Positions 6,402 to 14,192 are shown, counted from the stretch's first letter. The stretch is DNA of 15,058 bases from Paludibacteraceae bacterium (GCA_017965125.1 JAGCQO010000291.1:1-15058), one strand, 5' to 3'. A program made the numbers and translations. Notes: a model not told the origin generated them from the letters alone.

Positions 6402-8150
6402 TTAATCTTCTTCGTCACCCCAGGAGTCCTTGCGACGGCCCTCGTTCCTTTTCTTGAATCCGTCACGTTTGCCTCTGCCCCCGAACGAATCCTTCTTGCC
6501 AAACGGCTTCGAGCCTCTGCCACGGCTTGACTTGAAGTCGCGCTTGTCATCGTCTCTGAACCTTCTCCTGTCGTCGCGGTCACGACCCTTTCGGTCGTCA
6601 TCTCGTCTGAAATCCTTCTTGAAGTCTTTTCTGAAGCCTCTTGACGAGCCCTCTTCCGAGTCTCTGAATCGTCCGAAAGGCTTACGGTCTCTGTCGAATC
6701 TCGACTCCTTGCGGAAATCCCTATCGTCGCGAGAGAACCCTTCTCTGCTTCTGCGTGGACGAGCGCCCTCGTCGTCACGACGGCCTCTGTTCTCGCCATA
6801 GTTGCGGTCCTCTGGACGGTCGCTGTAGAAACGGCGGCCTGTATGCTGACGAGGCTCACGGCGCTCACGGAAGTCATTGCGCTCTCTCTTGAAATCGTCG
6901 AACGAGCGTGTCTCCTTCTCAAAGCTGAAATGTCCACGCTCTGTGCGCTTGAACTCCGGCTTTGGCTCCTCCTTGTGATACTCGCCGTTTCTGATTTTCT
7001 CCTTGACAAAGTCTTCACGTTTGCCGGCAAACACTTCGTACTGACAGAACAAGCAGTCCATCTCGCTATTCATGAGGTGAATCTTCTGCGATGGCTTCAT
7101 GCCGATGCACGAGAGATAACTCTCCTCGCAGCTTATCACCCAAGCTGTTCCGCCAGTGAACTTCTGCTTGAGCATTCTGCCTATGTCGCCATAAAGGTCT
7201 TGTATCTTCTCCGGCTTCAATCTCTCTCCGTAAGGCGGATTTGTCACCATGAGCTTCGCCGTCTCCGGCATCTTGATGTCCTGGATGCTGACCGCATTAA
7301 GCTCTATGTATTTTGACAATCCTGCGCTCTTGACGTTCTGCTCAGCTATCCTAATCGCTGGCACAGAAATGTCCGAACCGTATATCTTGTGGTTGAACTC
7401 ACGCTCAAAGCTGTCGTCGTTGTAAAGGTCGTCGAACAAATCCTTGTCGAAGTCCCTCCACTTCTCGAAAGCAAACTCCTTGCGGAATATTCCCGGAGGA
7501 ATGTTCAACGCGATAAGCGCAGCCTCGATTACTATCGTTCCGCTGCCACACATCGGGTCAATGAAGTCTGTGCTGCCGTCCCATCCTGCCTGAAGCAGCA
7601 TGCCTGCAGCAAGCACCTCGCTTATAGGCGCCTCGGTCTGGCCCACACGGTAACCTCTCTTGTGCAAAGACTCGCCGGTACTGTCGAGCGAAATCGTGCA
7701 AACGGTCTCGGACACATGCACGTTAATCATCAAATCGGCGTTAGTAAGGCTGACCGAAGGACGTTTGCCATCCTTTTCCATAAACTGGTCAGCGATTGCG
7801 TCTTTCACTCTATAAGCCACGAACTTAGAGTGAGTGAACGTCTCTGAGTAAACAGTCGAGTCTATCGAGAACGTGTTGTCTGCGTCGAGGTATTCGCTCC
7901 AGTCTATCGCCTTCGCCTTAGCGTACAATTCATCTGCATCACGCGCCTCAAAAGTCACCAGCGGCACGATGAACCTGGTCGCAGTTCTTGCGCACAAATT
8001 CACTTTGTAAAGCAACGCCTTGTCGCCCTTGAAGCTGACAGCTCTGTTGCCCACCTCTATTTCCTGTGCGCCCATATCCTGCAATTCTTTTGCCAGGACA
8101 TCTTCAAGACCCTTGTAGGTCTTACCCATTATCGGGAATGTTTCTTTCAT
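6402..8150 (-). CDS. rlmL: THUMP-domain 23S rRNA (guanine-N2) methyltransferase, RlmL type, with long charged tail
   Basis: The protein has 582 residues from ATG 8148-8150; a preceding in-frame TTG (8151-8153) is a poorer start. Residues 1-165 form the THUMP RNA-binding region ('GLEDVLAKEL', 'NADLMINVHVSETVCTISLD', 'LHKRGYR'). Residues about 166-375 are the Rossmann methyltransferase: SAM motif 'DPMCGSGT' (198-205), 'YGSDIS', and the catalytic 'NPPYGERL' (304-311). RlmL methylates G2445 of 23S rRNA in E. coli; the same target here is inferred by homology. E. coli RlmL is fused to RlmK, which is absent. Instead, residues about 392-582 are a low-complexity tail rich in Arg, Asp, Lys, Phe and Gly ('RDDRDFRKESRFDRDRKPFG', 'SSRGRGSKPFG'), probably disordered and RNA-binding. 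The gene lies 49 bases after the serine acetyltransferase stop, with no terminator seen between them. Confidence 0.9.
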   Translation of the reverse strand: MKETFPIMGKTYKGLEDVLAKELQDMGAQEIEVGNRAVSFKGDKALLYKVNLCARTATRFIVPLVTFEARDADELYAKAKAIDWSEYLDADNTFSIDSTVYSETFTHSKFVAYRVKDAIADQFMEKDGKRPSVSLTNADLMINVHVSETVCTISLDSTGESLHKRGYRVGQTEAPISEVLAAGMLLQAGWDGSTDFIDPMCGSGTIVIEAALIALNIPPGIFRKEFAFEKWRDFDKDLFDDLYNDDSFEREFNHKIYGSDISVPAIRIAEQNVKSAGLSKYIELNAVSIQDIKMPETAKLMVTNPPYGERLKPEKIQDLYGDIGRMLKQKFTGGTAWVISCEESYLSCIGMKPSQKIHLMNSEMDCLFCQYEVFAGKREDFVKEKIRNGEYHKEEPKPEFKRTERGHFSFEKETRSFDDFKRERNDFRERREPRQHTGRRFYSDRPEDRNYGENRGRRDDEGARPRRSREGFSRDDRDFRKESRFDRDRKPFGRFRDSEEGSSRGFRKDFKKDFRRDDDRKGRDRDDRRRFRDDDKRDFKSSRGRGSKPFGKKDSFGGRGKRDGFKKRNEGRRKDSWGDEED

Positions 8151-8199
8151 CAAATAGTTTTATAATTTCGTCTTAAAAACGAGTTTCTTCTTTTTTAAT

Positions 8200-9102
8200 T
8201 TATTTTCCGTCGTGGAATATTTTCGAACCCGGAGGCACATCATTGACAATCCACACGTTACCGCCAATCACAGAGCCACGCCCTATCGTGATGCGGCCAA
8301 GTATTGACGCATTACTATAGACGATGACGTCGTCCTCTATCACCGGATGCCTCATGATGCCCTTCATCGGATTGCCGTCGTCGTCGAGCGGGAAGCTCTT
8401 CGCTCCGAGGGTCACACCCTGATACAGCTTGACATTGTCGCCGATAACCGCCGTCTCACCTATAACGACACCTGTTCCGTGGTCTATCGTGAAATATTTG
8501 CCTATGACTGCGCCCGGATGTATGTCGATACCAGTTTCCGAATGCGCCAACTCCGTAATGATACGAGGAATCAGCGGCACACCGAGCTTCAGCAATTCGT
8601 GAGCGACACGGTAGTTAACCAAGGCCTTCAGCACAGGATAGCAGAAAATGACTTCTCCGTAGCTTTTTGCAGCCGGGTCGCCGTTATAAGCCGCCACAAC
8701 GTCGGTCGAAAGCACGGCTCTGAGCTCCGGCAACTTCGCGATGAAACCTGTGGCTATCGCGTCCGCCTTGTCCCACAAATCCACTTTCTCGTCCTCGCTC
8801 ATCCCTTCCTCCGAGAAGTTGAAGCCTGCCACAACTTGTCCCACGAGCAGTTTGTGAAGTTCCTCCACAGCCACGCCCACGTGGTATGTTATGTTGTACG
8901 GGTTGGCTGGCTTGTCTTCGTAATATCCAGGAAACAACACCGAGCGCGAAAGATTCACTATTCTGCGCAGAGTGATTACAGAAGGCATTGAAAAGTCAGT
9001 CTCAGACTGGAATCCAACAGTCTCCAGCCCCGACGGGTCTGTCAGCTTTGCCACAGCCTCGTCTATCGCCTTCTTGCGCTCTTTGTTATTCTTTATTTCC
9101 AT
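8200..9102 (-). CDS. cysE: Serine O-acetyltransferase
   Basis: The protein has 300 residues. It transfers acetyl from acetyl-CoA to L-serine to make O-acetylserine, the substrate of cysteine synthase, in the cytoplasm. Residues 1-185 are helical. Then the left-handed beta-helix begins with 'TGIDIHPGAVIGKYFTIDHG' and 'VIGETAVIGDNVKLYQGVTL', the signature of the family; Asp193 and His208 match the catalytic pair. Hexapeptide turns continue ('IEDDVIVYSNASILGR', 'ITIGRGSVIGGNVWIVNDVP'). The C-terminus is 'KIFHDGK' and lacks the terminal Ile that docks into cysteine synthase in the E. coli complex, so that complex may not form. The start codon is one base after the stop of the acyltransferase gene, implying translational coupling in the operon. 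No other cysteine gene is in view. Confidence 0.93.
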   Translation of the reverse strand: MEIKNNKERKKAIDEAVAKLTDPSGLETVGFQSETDFSMPSVITLRRIVNLSRSVLFPGYYEDKPANPYNITYHVGVAVEELHKLLVGQVVAGFNFSEEGMSEDEKVDLWDKADAIATGFIAKLPELRAVLSTDVVAAYNGDPAAKSYGEVIFCYPVLKALVNYRVAHELLKLGVPLIPRIITELAHSETGIDIHPGAVIGKYFTIDHGTGVVIGETAVIGDNVKLYQGVTLGAKSFPLDDDGNPMKGIMRHPVIEDDVIVYSNASILGRITIGRGSVIGGNVWIVNDVPPGSKIFHDGK

Positions 9103-9103
9103 A

Positions 9104-10258
9104 TTATTCTATAGCCTTAAGATGGTTCACCAAAGGATTTGCGTACATCTCCAGCATCTTGGTGCGCAAGAATGCAGTATCCTTATTCTCCAAATCTATC
9201 TTTTGGAGCTGTCCATCGATGTAGTTGTCGAAACGCTCCTTTTCCTCCTTGGTGTACTCGCTTGCAAAACGGCTCTCGTTAAACAGCTCGTCGTAAGCTA
9301 CCTTGTTGTTTGGGAATATCGTGTAGTTCTTGTGAATGCGGCGGTCGATGGCGTCGGCAAGCATAGTCAGCTGCTCGTTCTTCACCGATGTCTTTGCCAC
9401 AATCTCGTCTATCTCATCGAATATCGGTCCGGTTATCTGGAAGCGGACACGTCCCTTCTTGCCGAGAACACCTGTCTTCATGTTCAGCAAATCGTCCGCC
9501 TGAGACTTTTTGTAGTCGGCATTGTCGCGCTTCTGCTGGAACTCCTTCGCCTTCAGATAGTCGCATGGGTCGTACTCGTAAGTTATGCTCAACGGACAGA
9601 GGTTTATCTCCTTGAAGTTGTCGGCGAACGAGCCATTGCCGCTCATGTTGAACATCTTCAGCAAAGCGACCTGAGTTCTGTCGTTAGAGTCTTTCGCGCG
9701 GCCCTCTCTCTGAGCGATCCACACGCTGCGGTTTCTGCGTGAAATCGAGTCGCGGATATAAGCCGACAAACGCATTGAGCTGTCGAGCTGCTGACGAACC
9801 GGCAGGTTGCGCTCCACGATGAAGCTTCTGTTCAGTCGCACGAGTTTTCTGATCCAGTCGTAGATAAGCAGGTTGTCGCCGATGGCAATCTCCGTCAATG
9901 GCACATTAGCAGCTATCAGATGCGTATTCAGGAAAGCCGAGTCAAGGATTATGTCTCTATGATTTGAGATGAAGATATAAGCCTTCGAAGTGTCTATGTT
10001 CTCAAAGCCATTCAGCTCAACTCCGTCTGTGGCAATCACCTCGATATTGTCAAGATACGCCTTTATGACGCTCGACTGGAACGCATGCACAGAGTCAATG
10101 CTGAGGAGCATTTTCTTCAGTTCGTCAAGATTTGTGTTTGGGAACAGCACTGGCAGAAGAGCCAGCATCTTAGGTTCATTAAGAAGCGATTCAAGTTGCG
10201 AATGAACCTCCTCGTCACGATAAGGTCTAATAGACTCGAAATCAAATGTTTTCTCCAT
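9104..10258 (-). CDS. PlsC/PlsB-type glycerolipid acyltransferase
   Basis: The protein has 384 residues with no signal peptide. A helical N-terminal region (1-90) precedes the acyltransferase core. Block I is 'FISNHRDIILDSAFL' with His100; the acid is at D102 or D106, so the usual HX4D becomes HX5D if D106 is the partner. Block II is 'LNRSFIVERN', block III is 'REGRAKDSND' (EGR at 185-187), and block IV is 'INLCPLSITYEYDP'. These are the four motifs of the glycerol-3-phosphate/1-acylglycerol-3-phosphate acyltransferase superfamily, which add fatty acyl chains in phospholipid synthesis at the inner face of the inner membrane. Whether it acylates phosphatidic acid precursors or another envelope lipid cannot be told. 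Its start lies 3 bases after the stop of the multi-pass membrane gene and its stop is 1 base before cysE, a tight operon. Confidence 0.82.
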   Translation of the reverse strand: MEKTFDFESIRPYRDEEVHSQLESLLNEPKMLALLPVLFPNTNLDELKKMLLSIDSVHAFQSSVIKAYLDNIEVIATDGVELNGFENIDTSKAYIFISNHRDIILDSAFLNTHLIAANVPLTEIAIGDNLLIYDWIRKLVRLNRSFIVERNLPVRQQLDSSMRLSAYIRDSISRRNRSVWIAQREGRAKDSNDRTQVALLKMFNMSGNGSFADNFKEINLCPLSITYEYDPCDYLKAKEFQQKRDNADYKKSQADDLLNMKTGVLGKKGRVRFQITGPIFDEIDEIVAKTSVKNEQLTMLADAIDRRIHKNYTIFPNNKVAYDELFNESRFASEYTKEEKERFDNYIDGQLQKIDLENKDTAFLRTKMLEMYANPLVNHLKAIE

Positions 10259-10261
10259 AAC

Positions 10262-11215
10262 TTACTTTGTTTTTCTTTTCTGCGGATTATACTTCAACCA
10301 CACCACCGAGCCAAGCAACATCGGCAAAAGGTAATTCACCAGCCATGCACTGACTCCCGTCGCCATCACTCCTATCAAATTGTCTGTCAACGGAGCAAAG
10401 ACAACTGACGCCACTCCAGCCCTAACCGCCATTTCTGAAAAGGACATTGAAGGTACAAAGGTAATAATTAAATAATTAGTAGCAATAAAGATTGCCCCAT
10501 AGGCTAAAGGCAAATCAACCATAAAGAAACGCAGCAAAAAATAATACTGCAGGGAGAATACGACATATCTGCATGACGAGATAAGCAAGACCCTCACAAG
10601 ATCGGCTCGCAAATGGCCGCACAACGGCTCCAGAAAACGCTTGACCGACTGCGGCACCCACCTGAGAGCCAGCAACTTGCCGAAAATATCAGGCAAAAAA
10701 GCATAAACAAGCAACATCGCCACGAACAAGCACACTGCTGCCGCCACATACGAGCCTGCGACACTGCCGCCACCACAATACAGCAACGACACGACAAGCG
10801 AAGGCACTCCGAACAGGCATATCGCAAGCGTCTGGCTCACGCCGCTGCTTATGGTCAGCGACACGCCCTTCAGCCGATTCTCCTCGTCAAGGAACATGCA
10901 CCTGCCAGCGACCTCGCCAAGCCGATTGGGCGTAAAGAATGCCGCGACGTCGCCCGCCAGCACCGAAAGAAAAGACTGCCTGAAACTAATCGCCTGCAGG
11001 CTCTTGGTCAACACACGCCACTTCAACGCCTCGAACGACAGGTTGACCGGCCAAAGCAACAGCACCAGCAGCAGCCAGACGAAACGCCCGGCCGAAAAAG
11101 AAATTTCCCACTGCGCGAGAAACTCGTCGTAGGAGTCAAAGCTAAGCAAAACGTACACGAGGAATCCGTAGGACAGTATCGCGACCGCCCACTTCACCAC
11201 TCGATAAACGTTCAT
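10262..11215 (-). CDS. Multi-pass membrane protein, LPG synthase TM / flippase-like (UPF0104) family
   Basis: From ATG 11213-11215 the protein has 317 residues. The upstream ATG at 11228-11230 would add five residues (MSRSS) and overlap the preceding gene by 14 bases. I prefer 11215 because it lies one base past that gene's TAG and has AAGAAG just upstream, but 11230 is possible. There are about eight hydrophobic segments. Key motifs are 'WPVNLSFEALKWRVL' and 'GDVAAFFTPNRLGEVAGRCM', which match the 'P-R-GE' signature of the lysylphosphatidylglycerol synthase transmembrane family, here without the soluble catalytic domain. Members move or flip lipids or polyprenyl-linked sugars; the cargo here is unknown. 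Pairing with an acyltransferase gene suggests a role in envelope lipids. Confidence 0.8.
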   Translation of the reverse strand: MNVYRVVKWAVAILSYGFLVYVLLSFDSYDEFLAQWEISFSAGRFVWLLLVLLLWPVNLSFEALKWRVLTKSLQAISFRQSFLSVLAGDVAAFFTPNRLGEVAGRCMFLDEENRLKGVSLTISSGVSQTLAICLFGVPSLVVSLLYCGGGSVAGSYVAAAVCLFVAMLLVYAFLPDIFGKLLALRWVPQSVKRFLEPLCGHLRADLVRVLLISSCRYVVFSLQYYFLLRFFMVDLPLAYGAIFIATNYLIITFVPSMSFSEMAVRAGVASVVFAPLTDNLIGVMATGVSAWLVNYLLPMLLGSVVWLKYNPQKRKTK

Positions 11216-11216
11216 G

Positions 11217-12062
11217 CTACTTCTTGACATGGCGTAAGACTAATCTGAAGCCATAATCAACGTACTCGAAGTCTTGAGCACACTGCTGTCTGTAAGTCAG
11301 ACGGTTCCTCTTCTCGTTCACCATCCAGCTGCCGCCCTTCAGCACACCAACGTCCAAAGAGCCTTTCACCACAGGGTTCGTCACCTCGTGGTCAGGATAT
11401 TTGAAGAACAAATCCGAAGTCCATTCCCAAAGGTTTCCGGTCATGTCCTTCAAGCCGTAAGCATTAGGCGCCTTTTCGCCGACCTTGTGAACCATCGACT
11501 CAGCATTGCCCCAATACCAGCCCACGCTGTCGATAACGCTGTCGCCCGAATAAACGCTCAGCGAATCGCCGCCTCGCGCCGCATACTCCCACTCCGCCTC
11601 GGTAGGCAAAGCGAACTCCATGTCCGGCGGCAAAAGCGTCTCCGCCAGCATATACAGATTCAGTTTAAACAGGAACTGCGAGATTTCATTGTAGCTCAAG
11701 TAATAAGCCGGAAAGCCCTCGCCCTTGCCGATTTTCTTGGTCCAGCCTTCCTTTTTCGCATCGCTGCCTGTGACAGCTTGCCACAGCGCCTGCGTCACCT
11801 CGGTTTCCCCCATCCAGAACGAATCCAGATTGACCTTATGAACCGGGCTTTCCTCTGGCTTCGCATTCGCATCATAGTTAGGCAGCGACGGGTCCTGGCT
11901 CTGCGCGCCTGCCATGTACGAACCCGACGGAATACGCACCATCTTCAGTTCCACACCTTTGACATTGAAGACCTTGGTCTCCAGACCGTCGCCTTGCGCA
12001 CAAACATTATTGATTGCAAGTAACGAAAGTGTCAACGACAGAAATAAATTACGTGCTTTCAT
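11217..12062 (-). CDS. Secreted SUMF1/FGE-fold protein lacking the FGE catalytic cysteine pair
   Basis: The protein has 281 residues. A signal peptide covers residues 1-22 (cleavage expected after 'NVCA'). The fold is recognised from 'MVRIPSGSYMAGA' (41-53), 'ESPVHKVNLDSFWMGETEVT' (71-90), 'LPTEAEWEYAARGG' (152-165), 'NAYGLKDMTGNLWEWTSD' (200-217), 'LKGGSW' and the closing 'YGFRLVLR', the hallmarks of formylglycine-generating enzyme homologues. True FGE uses two cysteines in the segment after 'GGS'; here the mature protein has only Cys261, so oxidation of a sulfatase cysteine is unlikely. A structural or sugar/peptide-binding role, as for other SUMF1-domain envelope proteins, is inferred. It follows the polygalacturonase after a hairpin and is nearly fused to the next gene (1 base or an overlap), consistent with one operon. 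Confidence 0.85.
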   Translation of the reverse strand: MKARNLFLSLTLSLLAINNVCAQGDGLETKVFNVKGVELKMVRIPSGSYMAGAQSQDPSLPNYDANAKPEESPVHKVNLDSFWMGETEVTQALWQAVTGSDAKKEGWTKKIGKGEGFPAYYLSYNEISQFLFKLNLYMLAETLLPPDMEFALPTEAEWEYAARGGDSLSVYSGDSVIDSVGWYWGNAESMVHKVGEKAPNAYGLKDMTGNLWEWTSDLFFKYPDHEVTNPVVKGSLDVGVLKGGSWMVNEKRNRLTYRQQCAQDFEYVDYGFRLVLRHVKK

Positions 12063-12082
12063 AATGATTCTATTTTAATGAA

Positions 12083-12111
12083 GAATGGGCAACCAAACCG
12101 GTCACCCATTC
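12083..12111 (-). terminator. Intercistronic hairpin between the polygalacturonase and the FGE-fold gene
   Basis: GAATGGG (12083-12089) pairs with CCCATTC (12105-12111), and the stem extends by five more pairs (two G-T) to 12 bp with a 5-base loop. No T run of note follows, and the next start codon is only about 20 bases away. It may be a partial terminator or a stem that tunes downstream expression. There is no room for a separate promoter after it. Confidence 0.5.
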
Positions 12112-12128
12112 CACATAATTCCTACTGA

Positions 12129-13562
12129 TTATTTTACCTCAACAAGAGTACCGTTTATCTTGACATTCTCGAACTTCACGTTCTCTGCTCCGACGATCTT
12201 ATGCGGAGTCTTCACATTGTCGAACGAGCAGTTTCTGAGCGTCACGCCAGTAACCTGCTTTTGTGGAGTATTCTCGAATCCGTCGATCCAAACGCCGTAC
12301 TTGCTCTTGTTGCTTGTCACGTTCTCCATCAAGAAGTTCTTGACCAACGGCATGTTAGGACCTTCCATCACGTGCTCATACTTCATCTCGACTCTGAAGA
12401 CAGCCTCCTTGCAGACGCCGACCTTTATGTTGCGGATGAAGAAGTTCTCCAAATGTCCGCCACGGATTGGGTTCGACTTGATTCTTATCACACGGTCCAA
12501 GTTAGGGCTGTCCATGTGGCAGTTCTCGACCCACACGTTGCTTACGTTTCCTGAGATTTCGCTTCCCAGCACCACGCCTCCGTGTCCGTCCTTCATCTCG
12601 CAGTCTCTAACCACGATGTTCTTCGAAGGTCTTGCCCAGCGGCGTCCGTCGTTGTTCTTACCTGACTTTATGGCGATGCAGTCGTCACCTGTGTCAAACT
12701 CGCACTTCTCGATGAGCACGAACTCGCAGCTCTCCGGGTCACATCCGTCGTTGTTAGGACCATGGCTGCGTACAGTCACGCTGCGTACAGTCACGTTCTT
12801 GCTCAGCATTGGGTGCAAGCACCAGAATGGAGAGTTTATCAAAGTGAAGCCTTCGAGGATGATATTCTCGCAGCTGTAGAACTCAACGAACGATGGACGA
12901 AGTCTGTCCTCCTCCTTCATGATTCTCTGCTCCATAGGAACGTTCTCCTCTTCCATTCTCGCGAGCTTGTTACGGCCGCCGTTCTCCTTTGTGCCGTTCC
13001 ACTCCTGGCTTATCATGCCCTTCTTGTAGCCATGCTCAGCCTTGCCCTTCCAAGGCCACCAGTTGTCGTCGGTAGCCTGGCCGTCAAGGACGCCGTTTCC
13101 TGTCACGCCGATGTTCTTCTGACCGTAAGCGTAGATGAGCGGATGGTAGTTGATGCAGTCCCATCCCTCCCAACGTGTCTTCACCATTGGCTCATAGTCC
13201 TTTGGATTAGTCGAGAACTTCAGCACAGCGCCGTCAGCAAGATGTATCTTCACATTGCTCTTGAGTGTCACAGGACCAGTGTAATACGTACCAGCAGGCA
13301 CGAGCACAACGCCTCCTCCTGCCGCAGCCGCAGCGTCAATCGCCTTGTTCACAGCGTTCACTTTGTAATCCTCAACGCCGTTCACAGCGCCGTATTTTGT
13401 TATATCAAAAACATTCTTCTCTTTGAACTTAGGCGCCTTTATTTTCTTAAGCACCTTGTTGACATCCTTCCAAGGATTATCCGTCAACTTAATCTCCGAT
13501 GCGACCGCGCCAGACATCACAGAAGCCAAGGCAATCGCCATAACAACCAGTCTTTTTTTCAT
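12129..13562 (-). CDS. Secreted glycoside hydrolase family 28 enzyme (polygalacturonase-like)
   Basis: The protein has 477 residues. A signal peptide covers about 1-22 (cleavage near 'AVAS'). The N-terminal region includes 'FDITKYGAV' and 'AAGGGVVLVPAGTYYTGPVT', the usual entry of GH28 beta-helices. The active-site blocks are complete: 'GPNNDGCDPES' (Asp272), 'DTGDDCIAIKSG' (Asp293 and Asp294), 'KDGHGGVVLGSE' (His327) and 'RVIRIKSN' (Arg360, Lys362). Family 28 enzymes hydrolyse alpha-1,4-galacturonan or rhamnogalacturonan links in pectin. Exo versus endo action and exact substrate cannot be read from the sequence. A promoter with both -33 and -7 elements lies 60 bases upstream. It is the first gene of a long minus-strand array. 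No SusC/SusD genes are in view, so membership of a polysaccharide utilisation locus is unproven. Confidence 0.93.
   Translation of the reverse strand: MKKRLVVMAIALASVMSGAVASEIKLTDNPWKDVNKVLKKIKAPKFKEKNVFDITKYGAVNGVEDYKVNAVNKAIDAAAAAGGGVVLVPAGTYYTGPVTLKSNVKIHLADGAVLKFSTNPKDYEPMVKTRWEGWDCINYHPLIYAYGQKNIGVTGNGVLDGQATDDNWWPWKGKAEHGYKKGMISQEWNGTKENGGRNKLARMEEENVPMEQRIMKEEDRLRPSFVEFYSCENIILEGFTLINSPFWCLHPMLSKNVTVRSVTVRSHGPNNDGCDPESCEFVLIEKCEFDTGDDCIAIKSGKNNDGRRWARPSKNIVVRDCEMKDGHGGVVLGSEISGNVSNVWVENCHMDSPNLDRVIRIKSNPIRGGHLENFFIRNIKVGVCKEAVFRVEMKYEHVMEGPNMPLVKNFLMENVTSNKSKYGVWIDGFENTPQKQVTGVTLRNCSFDNVKTPHKIVGAENVKFENVKINGTLVEVK
12766..12795. repeat. Perfect tandem 15-base repeat inside the polygalacturonase gene
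   Basis: CTGCGTACAGTCACG occurs twice head to tail (12766-12780 and 12781-12795) and encodes VTVRS twice (residues 257-266), just before the active-site 'HGPNNDG' motif. Two similar beta-strands here are normal for the family; the base-level identity is the unusual part. Confidence 0.7.
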
Positions 13563-13621
13563 TTTCTTATTCTTTTGTGTTTGTATTAATTATATCTAAG
13601 GTGATTTTCCACTTGATTTTT

Positions 13622-13655
13622 CAAAGGTAATCTTTTTTGGCAGAAAAGCAACAAA
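13622..13655 (-). promoter_or_regulatory. Promoter of the polygalacturonase gene (-33 and -7 elements)
   Basis: On the minus strand, TACCTTTG (13622-13629) matches the -7 consensus exactly. The -33 region TTTGTTG (13649-13655) precedes it with a 19-base spacer counted from the inner TTG. The predicted start near 13615 gives a leader of about 53 bases. Confidence 0.65.
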
Positions 13656-13682
13656 CGTACCAACCGCACAAGGCATATTTAT

Positions 13683-14189
13683 TCATTTTCCATACGTTTC
13701 TTCTTCGTCTGCGGCATAAGGCAGCGGCTCCACTTCCGGCTCGACATAGCGCTTCACGCCGTGCGCCTCGAGAAACAGTCCGTCAAGCAGGCTCAGCAGC
13801 CCCTCCAAATACGCGTCACGGTTCTTGGGCAAAAGCTGGCACTCCCATATCTGTATGACGTTCCACCCCATCTTGGCCAGCGCCTCTCTGTCTCGCATGT
13901 CACGCGCCTTGTTGTTTTCTATCTTCGTCCTCCAGTAATCGACATTCGACTTCGGCAGACGGTAATAGACGCAGCCGTCATGCCCATGCCAGAAACAGCC
14001 GTTCACCATTATCACCGCACGATACTTCGGCAGCACAAGGTCAGGCCTTCCCGGCAGACGCGAGTAGTTAATGCGATACCTGAACCCATGCGACCACAAG
14101 AAACGGCGCACGATCATCTCTGGCTTCGTGTTCTTCCCTTTTATACGAGCCATGCAATCATGCCGTTGTTCCTTGGTCATCACATCCAT
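13683..14189 (-). CDS. vsr: Very short patch repair endonuclease Vsr
   Basis: The protein has 168 residues. Vsr nicks the strand 5' of a mismatched T in T:G pairs made by deamination of 5-methylcytosine, starting very short patch repair. The family core is intact: 'RIKGKNTKPE' with Glu24, 'LPGRPDLVLP' with catalytic Asp50, 'VNGCFWHGHDGC' with Cys65, His68, His70 and Cys73, 'YWRTKIENNKARDMRD', and 'VIQIWECQL' with Cys117. The cysteines and a histidine form the structural zinc site in E. coli Vsr. The last 20 residues are an acidic tail beyond the usual domain. An internal ATG at codon 4 is an alternative start. The gene begins 3 bases after the TSCPD gene and the two form an operon. No cytosine-5 methyltransferase, its usual partner, is in view. 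No terminator was found after it, so transcription may read into the polygalacturonase promoter. Confidence 0.94.
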   Translation of the reverse strand: MDVMTKEQRHDCMARIKGKNTKPEMIVRRFLWSHGFRYRINYSRLPGRPDLVLPKYRAVIMVNGCFWHGHDGCVYYRLPKSNVDYWRTKIENNKARDMRDREALAKMGWNVIQIWECQLLPKNRDAYLEGLLSLLDGLFLEAHGVKRYVEPEVEPLPYAADEEETYGK

Positions 14190-14192
14190 GCC

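Noticed and set aside
6395..7030. 211-residue minus-strand frame and 123-residue plus-strand frame over the methyltransferase tail
   Set aside because: Low-complexity composition of the tail keeps other frames open; they carry no independent motif.
11274..12023. 249-residue plus-strand open frame
   Set aside because: Antisense shadow of the FGE-fold gene, whose complete signature motifs and signal peptide show which strand codes.
11217..12062. Active sulfatase-maturing enzyme working with a sulfatase
   Set aside because: The needed cysteine pair is missing and there is no sulfatase gene in the window.
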